Under the pieces are notes generated by a model, which saw only the letters and a program-made list of their open reading frames with translations, searched no databases and was not told where the DNA came from. Below, piece by piece: positions 1 to 6,100 of a DNA stretch of 7,866 bases; the first letter of the stretch is position 1, and each line of letters starts with the position of its first letter. Origin of the DNA: DATLGB01 sp038318085 (GTDB taxonomy: Bacteria > Actinomycetota > Thermoleophilia > Solirubrobacterales > Solirubrobacteraceae); NCBI GenBank assembly GCA_038318085.1, contig JBBQBV010000162.1, forward strand, positions 1-7,866, read 5' to 3'. The translations under genes were made by a program, and so were the position numbers.

Positions 1-2
1 CG

Positions 3-2915
3 TGGGACGAGCCACTTTGCGCGCTGATCGACGCCCCGATCTCGCAGACGTCGGGTACGCCGCTCGCGATCGAGCTGGCGCTGCACGCCGGCGCGGGCGC
101 GCCGCGGCTGCTGGGGCGTCTGATGCGGCCGGGCGCGCGCGGCGGCTGGGTCAACGGCTCGCTGGCCTGGGGCGGGCTCGACTCGTGGCACGTCCAGAGC
201 GGCGACTACCGCGCCGACCACCTCGCGCTGATGCGGGAGCTGTACGCCTTGCAGCGCGTGCGCGGGGGACGGAGCGGCTACTACTACGGCCAGGGGACGG
301 AGAAGACGCTCGACCTCACAGACTGTGGCGCCCAGCTGTGGCCGATGCTCGACGAAGCGGCGCGGATGGGTCTGGCGCTCGTCCACACGCGTCCCGGCCT
401 CGGCGAGATCGGCCGCTATGCGCACGGCGAGGCGGTGCTGGACGTCACGTCCGGGGATGGCGAGGGCTCGCTCGCCACCCCGGTGGTCCGCGCCGACGGT
501 GCCGATCTCGACCCGGTGCTGTTCCTCGGAACGAGCGGGCACGGGGTCGTCTGCGCCGACGCTCGTGGCGGCGGCGATTCCGCGGGCTGGCCGCTGCGCC
601 TGGCGCGCCTCGCCAGGCCGGTGGCGCCCCGCCTGCAGCAGATGGTCCTGGGCGGCGAGCCGTTGGCGATTCCCGCAGGCGAGCTCGAGCGCTTCGCCGA
701 CGAGCTCTGCCCCGCGCTGCGCAACGTCGTCACGGTGGTCTCGTCCGACGGGACGTTCACGCCGCCGCAGGTCTCCGAACCGGCGCTGGTGCTCCGCGCG
801 CGCTACGGCGATCAGCACACCGTCGAGCTCGGATGGGAATGGGCGTACCAGGTGGGCGCGACCGCGCGGCGCACATCCCTGCAGGCCGACGGCGCCGGGT
901 TTCGCGACCGCGACGCGGAACGCGCGATCCTCGCTGGCACGGCGCTCAGCGCGACCGGCCTCGGACGCTTCGGGCTGGTGGACGATTCCGGGCGCCCCGC
1001 GGGCGGGCCCGCGGTGCTGACCGGCCTGGACAGCATGCGCCTGACGACCGAGCAGCTGCCGCGGCTGACCGAGCTGGCGGGCCTCGCCGTCGAGGTCGAG
1101 GGGCAGCCCGCCGACTACCGGGACGTCGGTGAATCCGTGACGATCGGCGTATCGACCGCCGGCATCGCCGGAGAGCGCGACTGGTTCGGTCTCGACGTCA
1201 CGGTCAGTGTCCTCGGCCGTGAGCTGCCGTTCACCGAGCTGTTCGTGGCGCTCGCGAGCGGCGAGTCGCACATGCTGCTCGACGACGGCGGTCACTTCTC
1301 CCTGCAGGAGCCGCGGCTGCAGTCGCTGCGCACGCTGATCGAGGAGGCTCGCGCGTTGGCGGACTCGCCGTCTGCGCCGATGCGGATCAGCCGCTACCAG
1401 GCCGGGTTGTGGTCCGAGCTGGCCGCGCTGGGCGTCGTGACCGAGCAGGCGCAGGCGTGGAAGCGCCAGGTCGACGCGCTGCTCGATCTCGATGCGGTCG
1501 CCGAGCACGACCCGCCGCCGGCGATGGCCGCGGCCCTGCGTCCGTATCAGCGTGACGGCTTCGGATGGCTCGCCTCGCTGTGGGACCTCGAGCTCGGCGG
1601 CATCCTCGCCGACGACATGGGTCTCGGCAAGACGCTGCAGGCGCTCGCGCTGATCTGCCATGTGCAGAGCCGTGGCGCCGCCGGCCCGTTTTTGGTCGTC
1701 GCCCCGACGAGCGTCGTTTCGGGCTGGGTGAGCGAGGCGGCGCGCTTCGCCCCCGGCCTGGCGGTCGAAGCCGTCACCGACACGCTCGCCAAGTCGGGGC
1801 GTGCGATCGGCGAGCTCGCCGCCGCCGACGTCGTCGTGACCACGTACACGCTGCTGCGGCTCGACGCCGGCGCCTACCACGCGGTGGACTGGGCGGGCGT
1901 GTTCCTCGACGAGGCGCAGTACGTCAAGAATCACCAGGGCAAGACCTACCGCTGCGCGCGTGAGCTGGCGGCCCCGTTCAAGCTGGCGATCACCGGCACG
2001 CCGATGGAGAACAACCTGATGGAGCTGTGGTCGCTGCTGTCGATCACCGCGCCGGGCCTGTTCCCGGACCCGAAGCGGTTCGCCGAGCAGTACCAGCGGC
2101 CGATCGAGCGCGGCGGCGACGCCGAACGGCTCGCGCGCCTGCGGCGCAGGATCAGGCCGCTCGTCAAGCGCCGGACCAAGGAGCTGGTCGCGGCCGACCT
2201 CCCGGCCAAGCAGGAGCAGACGCTCGAGGTCGACCTCCATCCACGCCACCGCAAGCTCTACGACAGGCACCTGCAGCGCGAGCGCCAGAAGATCCTCGGG
2301 CTGCTGGACGACTTCGACCGCCATCGCTTCACGATCCTGCGCTCGATCACGCTGCTGCGCCAACTCAGCCTCCATGCGGGCCTCGTCGACGACAGTCACG
2401 CCGCCGTGCCGTGCGCCAAGCTCGGGGCGCTCGTCGAGCAACTGGACGACATCGTCGGCGGCGGCCACCGCGCGCTGGTGTTCAGCCAGTTCACCGGCTT
2501 CCTCGCGAAGGTCCGCGACACGCTTGACCGCGAGGGCATCGGCTACTGCTACCTGGACGGTCGCACGCGCCGGCGCGAGCGCGTGCTCGACCGCTTCAAG
2601 AACGGCGCCGACCCGGTGTTCTTGATCAGCCTGAAGGCCGGCGGGTTCGGCCTGAACCTCACCGAGGCCGACTACTGCTTCCTGCTTGACCCGTGGTGGA
2701 ACCCCGCCACCGAGGCGCAGGCGATCGACCGTACCCACCGCATCGGCCAGACTCGCCCCGTGATGGCCTACCGGATGATCGCCCGCGACACGATCGAGGA
2801 GAAGGTCGTCGCGCTCGCGCGGCGCAAGGCGGCGCTGTTCAGCGGCGTGATGGACGAGGGCGACCTGTTTGCGGGCGGCCTCACAGCCGCCGACATCCGC
2901 GGGCTGCTCGAGTAG
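3..2915 (+). CDS. SNF2-family DEAD/DEAH-box helicase-like ATPase (5'-partial)
   Basis: Superfamily 2 Swi2/Snf2 ATPase, expected to translocate on double-stranded DNA and remodel protein-DNA complexes in the cytoplasm. The frame is open from the window edge; numbering residues from base 3, 970 are visible. Motifs: Walker A DDMGLGKT (537-544), motif II DEAQ (636-639), motif III GTPMEN (665-670), motif IV region ALVFSQFTGFL, motif V SLKAGGFGLNL, DPWWNP from residue 896, motif VI QAIDRTHRIGQ (906-916) with arginines 910 and 913. All catalytic elements look intact. Roughly the first 500 residues match the actinobacterial SNF2-associated N-terminal region (WFGLDVTVSVLGRELPFTELF, then RISRYQAGLWSEL). 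The C-terminal LFAGGLTAADIRGLLE followed by TAG is a typical family ending. An internal ATG at 123 is not the likely start, because conserved-looking coding sequence continues upstream; a SWIM zinc finger, common at the N-terminus of this family, would lie outside the window. Cellular role is not known from sequence; a defence role is not indicated. Confidence 0.93.
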   Translation, partial: WDEPLCALIDAPISQTSGTPLAIELALHAGAGAPRLLGRLMRPGARGGWVNGSLAWGGLDSWHVQSGDYRADHLALMRELYALQRVRGGRSGYYYGQGTEKTLDLTDCGAQLWPMLDEAARMGLALVHTRPGLGEIGRYAHGEAVLDVTSGDGEGSLATPVVRADGADLDPVLFLGTSGHGVVCADARGGGDSAGWPLRLARLARPVAPRLQQMVLGGEPLAIPAGELERFADELCPALRNVVTVVSSDGTFTPPQVSEPALVLRARYGDQHTVELGWEWAYQVGATARRTSLQADGAGFRDRDAERAILAGTALSATGLGRFGLVDDSGRPAGGPAVLTGLDSMRLTTEQLPRLTELAGLAVEVEGQPADYRDVGESVTIGVSTAGIAGERDWFGLDVTVSVLGRELPFTELFVALASGESHMLLDDGGHFSLQEPRLQSLRTLIEEARALADSPSAPMRISRYQAGLWSELAALGVVTEQAQAWKRQVDALLDLDAVAEHDPPPAMAAALRPYQRDGFGWLASLWDLELGGILADDMGLGKTLQALALICHVQSRGAAGPFLVVAPTSVVSGWVSEAARFAPGLAVEAVTDTLAKSGRAIGELAAADVVVTTYTLLRLDAGAYHAVDWAGVFLDEAQYVKNHQGKTYRCARELAAPFKLAITGTPMENNLMELWSLLSITAPGLFPDPKRFAEQYQRPIERGGDAERLARLRRRIRPLVKRRTKELVAADLPAKQEQTLEVDLHPRHRKLYDRHLQRERQKILGLLDDFDRHRFTILRSITLLRQLSLHAGLVDDSHAAVPCAKLGALVEQLDDIVGGGHRALVFSQFTGFLAKVRDTLDREGIGYCYLDGRTRRRERVLDRFKNGADPVFLISLKAGGFGLNLTEADYCFLLDPWWNPATEAQAIDRTHRIGQTRPVMAYRMIARDTIEEKVVALARRKAALFSGVMDEGDLFAGGLTAADIRGLLE

Positions 2916-2946
2916 CGCGAACCGTCCTGCCGTCGGGCGCTGTCGT

Positions 2947-2994
2947 CGGATCCGGTGGCTGCGGTCGTGTTACGGACCATGGTCACGGATCCGG
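2947..2994. promoter_or_regulatory. Palindrome cluster, possible operator
   Basis: The 9-mer CGGATCCGG, whose core CGGATCCG is palindromic, occurs at 2947-2955 and again at 2986-2994, 39 bases apart start to start. Between them lies the perfect palindrome GACCATGGTC (2975-2984). The second copy overlaps the left arm of the hairpin at 2991. Spaced dyads upstream of a gene can be a repressor site, but in 70% GC DNA some of this could be chance. No matching regulator gene is in the window. Confidence 0.2.
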
Positions 2995-3016
2995 CGCGAG
3001 CGTAGCCTCGCGCCGG
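2991..3016 (+). terminator. Candidate stem-loop terminator after the SNF2 gene
   Basis: CCGGCGCGAG (2991-3000) and CTCGCGCCGG (3007-3016) are perfect inverted repeats around the 6-base loop CGTAGC, 75 bases after the SNF2 stop. There is no T-run behind it, so it is not a classical intrinsic terminator; T-poor hairpins of this kind are common at gene ends in high-GC actinobacteria. It could instead be a protein-binding dyad or an mRNA-stabilising element. Confidence 0.4.
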
Positions 3017-3135
3017 CCTGACTCGCGGAGTGGCCCCCGACTGCCCTCCGGGACGGGTTCCGTGGGACGATGCCGCGGTGGGGCACCAACCCGGCGGGAA
3101 TGGCTCGGTGATCGCGCGCGAACGGCTTGCCGCGC

Positions 3136-3151
3136 GCAGCGCTGGCGCTGC
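3136..3151 (+). other. Small hairpin before the kinase-fusion start
   Basis: GCAGCG (3136-3141) pairs with CGCTGC (3146-3151) over the 4-base loop CTGG, ending 17 bases before GTG 3169 and just ahead of the weak AGG ribosome-binding site. It could affect translation initiation, but a 6-bp stem is easily found by chance at this GC content. Confidence 0.2.
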
Positions 3152-3168
3152 CGAGACCAGGCGCGTCG

Positions 3169-6100
3169 GTGTCTGAGCCGGTCGACACCCGCGGAGTGCT
3201 GCTCAAGGGTCGCTACGAGCTGCTCGAGACCCTCGGCTCAGGCGGCGAGGCGCGCGTGGTGAAAGCGCTCGATCACCAGCACGAGCGCCTGGTCGCGCTC
3301 AAGATCAGACCGGTCGGCACCGATCGGGGCCGCGATGATCTGCTCCGGGAAGCCCGGATCCTCCTCGGGCTGACACCCCATCCCTCGCTGCCGCTCGTGC
3401 GAGAGGACTTCTTCGAGGACGACCAGTACGTCGTCGTGATGGATTGGGTCGACGGCACCGACCTCGCGAGGCTGGTCCGGGACAAGGGCACTCCCGGGCT
3501 CGCCCTGTCGAGCGTTCTGGCCTACCTCGCCGAGGCCGCCGAGGCGCTGACCTTCCTCCACACCCACGACCCGCCGATCATCCACGGCGACGTCAAGCCG
3601 GCCAACCTGATCCTGACGCGCGGCGGCCACGTGATGCTCGTCGACTTCGGGCTCTCCTCGACACCCGGGATGCAGGGCCGGCAGAGCGGGTCGGCCGGGT
3701 TCCGGGCCCCGGAGCTTGGAGCCGGAGCGCCGGCCTCGCGAGCGAGCGACGTCTACGCGCTCACCGCGACGGCCTTCGCCCTCCTCACCGGCGCGCCGCC
3801 CGCGGGCGAGCTGCCGACGTGGAAGGGCCTCGACGGTGCGCAGGCCGCGCGGCTGCGGGCCGCGATCGGCGCCGGCCTCGCCGCCGATCCCGCACGCCGT
3901 CCGCCCACGCCGGGCGAGCTGGTCGAGCGCCTGCGCTCGGGCTGGGCCTCCACGCTCCCGACCGGGGTGATGACCTTCTGCATGTCGGACATCGAAGGCT
4001 CCACGCGGCTCTGGGAGAGCCAGCCGGCGGCGATGGCCGCATCGCTGGTCCGCCACGACGAGCTGATCGCCGGCGTGGCGGAAGCCCACGACGGGCGATT
4101 TCTGAAGTCGATGGGTGAAGGCGACTCCACGGTCTCGGTCTTCGAGTCGGCGACGCAGGCCGTGAGGGCGGCGATCGACGCAGCGCGCGCCCTGGCGGAC
4201 GAGCCGTGGCCTGACGGCCTCCCGATCCGGACGCGCTTCGGGCTGCACACCGGTGAGGCCCAGGGGCGCAGTGGCGACTACTTCGGGCCGACCGTGAACC
4301 TCGCCGCGCGGATGCGCGGCGAGGCGGCCGGAGGCGAGATCCTGCTCTCCGAGACGACGGCGTCGCTCGCGGGCGCGGGCCTTCCTGCGGGATACATGAT
4401 CGTCGACCTGGGCTCCCACAGGCTCAAGGGGATCCAGCAGCCGGAGGCGATAAAGGCGCTCACGGGCCCCGGCCTCACCACGGCCGCCGCCGAATGCCCG
4501 TACCGCGGCCTGCTCGCCTTCGAGTTGACCGATCGCCGCCTCTTCTTCGGCCGCGAGGACGTGGTCGGCGACATGCTGGCGCGTATCGCGCGGGGGCGGC
4601 TGCTCGCCGTGGTCGGCGCGTCGGGGAGCGGGAAGTCCTCGCTGCTGCGCGCGGGCGTGCTCGCCGCGGTTCAGGCGGGTGAGCTCGTGGCCGCACGGAC
4701 CGCCCGCCTCATCACGCCGGGCGCCGAGCCGCCGCTCGATCTCGCCGACGACCCGAGCGAGCTGCTGGTCGTCGATCAGTTCGAGGAGCTCTTCACGCAG
4801 TGCCAGGACGCCGAGCGCAGAGCGCGCTTCATCGGCGCGCTCCTCGCTCGCACCGGGCCCGTGGTGATCGGGGTGCGGGCCGACTTCTACGGCGAGATGA
4901 GCGCCGACGCCGAGCTTGCCGACGCCGTCGCCCGCAACCAGGTGCTGCTCGGTCCCATGAGCGACGCCGACCTGCGCCGCGCCATCGCCGAGCCGGCTCG
5001 CCTGGCCGGGCTCCGGCTCGAGCCCGGGCTCGTCGACCTCGTGCTGCGCGACGTCGCGGGCGAGTCCGGCGCCCTGCCGCTGATGTCCCACGCCCTGCGC
5101 GAGACCTGGGAGCGCCGCGAGGGCAGGACGCTCACCGTCTCCGCGTATCAGGCGAGCGGCGGCGTCAGCTCCGCGGTCGCGCAGACCGCCGACGCGGTGC
5201 TGGACGGGACGCCGGAGGCCGACCGGCCGCTGCTGCGCAACGTGTTCCTGCGGCTCACCGAGATCGGCGACGGGATGGAGCACACCCGGCGCCGGGTCCG
5301 CGTCTCAGAGCTCGTCCCACAGGGCACCGCTGCGGACACGGTGAGGACGCTGCTCGAGCGGCTGACCGAGGCCCGGCTCGTGACGCTCGACGCCGAGACC
5401 GCTGAGGTCGCGCACGAGGTGCTGATCCGTCGCTGGCCGACCCTGCGCCGCTGGCTCGAGGAGGACCGCGAGGGGATCCGCCTGCACCGGCGACTCGGCG
5501 ATGCCGCGCGGCTGTGGGACGCGGCGGGGCGGGAGCCGGCCGACCTCTACCGCGGCACGCGGCTGGGTGCCGCGGTCGAGTGGGCGCACCTCCACGGCGC
5601 GCTGCTCAACGAGACCGAGCGGGACTTCCTGAGCTCGAGCGTCGCCGAATCGGCTCGAACCCAGCGCGACCAGCTGACGGCCAACCGCCGGCTCCGCCGC
5701 GCGCTCGCCGCCGGCGCGGCGCTCCTCGTCGCCGCGCTCGCGCTGCTGGTGTTCGCCCTGCTGAGCCGGCACACGGCCGTCGACGCCGAGGCGTCGGCCC
5801 GGTCTCGCGCGCTCGCGACGGAGGCCGAGAGCCAGGTGGGCCGGGACCCGCAGCGCGCCCTCCTGCTCGCGCGTGCGGCGCTGAAGAGCGCCCCGACGAC
5901 CGAGGCGCAGCTGGCCGCCTCGGAGGCGCTCGACGCCAACACGGCCCGGTCGCAGCTGCCGTCGTTCGGCGCCCAGGGCTGCCAGGAGGCCAACTTCCTG
6001 TATCTGTTCGATCGCGGGCGGACCGCGGCCGACAACACCTGCGAGGGGTCCGTGGTCTTCGCGGACCTCGCGCGCAAGCGCATCACCAGGCGCATACGGG

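Larger units (their letters stand above)
2916..3168. other. Intergenic region between the SNF2 gene and the kinase-cyclase-STAND gene
   Basis: A 253-base gap with in-frame stops and no credible gene. It contains two copies of CGGATCCGG around a 10-bp palindrome (2947-2994), a perfect 10-bp stem-loop (2991-3016) and a small hairpin at 3136-3151 just before the downstream start. I could not find a convincing -35/-10 pair. The gap size and the hairpin suggest the two genes are transcribed separately, although both are on the same strand. Confidence 0.6.

Noticed and set aside
2..1132. + strand frame of 376 codons overlapping the SNF2 gene
   Set aside because: Out-of-phase shadow of the SNF2 N-terminal region; very Arg-rich and motif-free.
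2979..3005. Eight-codon leader ORF beginning ATGGTCACG
   Set aside because: No ribosome-binding site is visible and so short a frame is expected by chance; it ends inside the hairpin loop, which I take as coincidence.
1..3070. 10-mer CGTGGGACGA present at 1-10 and 3061-3070
   Set aside because: Similarity does not extend in either direction; a single 10-base match in GC-rich DNA is not evidence for a repeat or attachment site.
3070..3111. Thirteen-codon ORF ATG to TGA upstream of the fusion gene
   Set aside because: No properly spaced ribosome-binding site and no recognisable peptide; its stop is simply the in-frame stop bounding the fusion ORF.
3238..5283. Very long open frame on the - strand (681 codons)
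   Set aside because: Its translation is low-complexity Arg/Gly/Ala/Glu-rich with no recognisable motif, and it lies exactly opposite the kinase, cyclase and NTPase domains. It is a GC-bias shadow.
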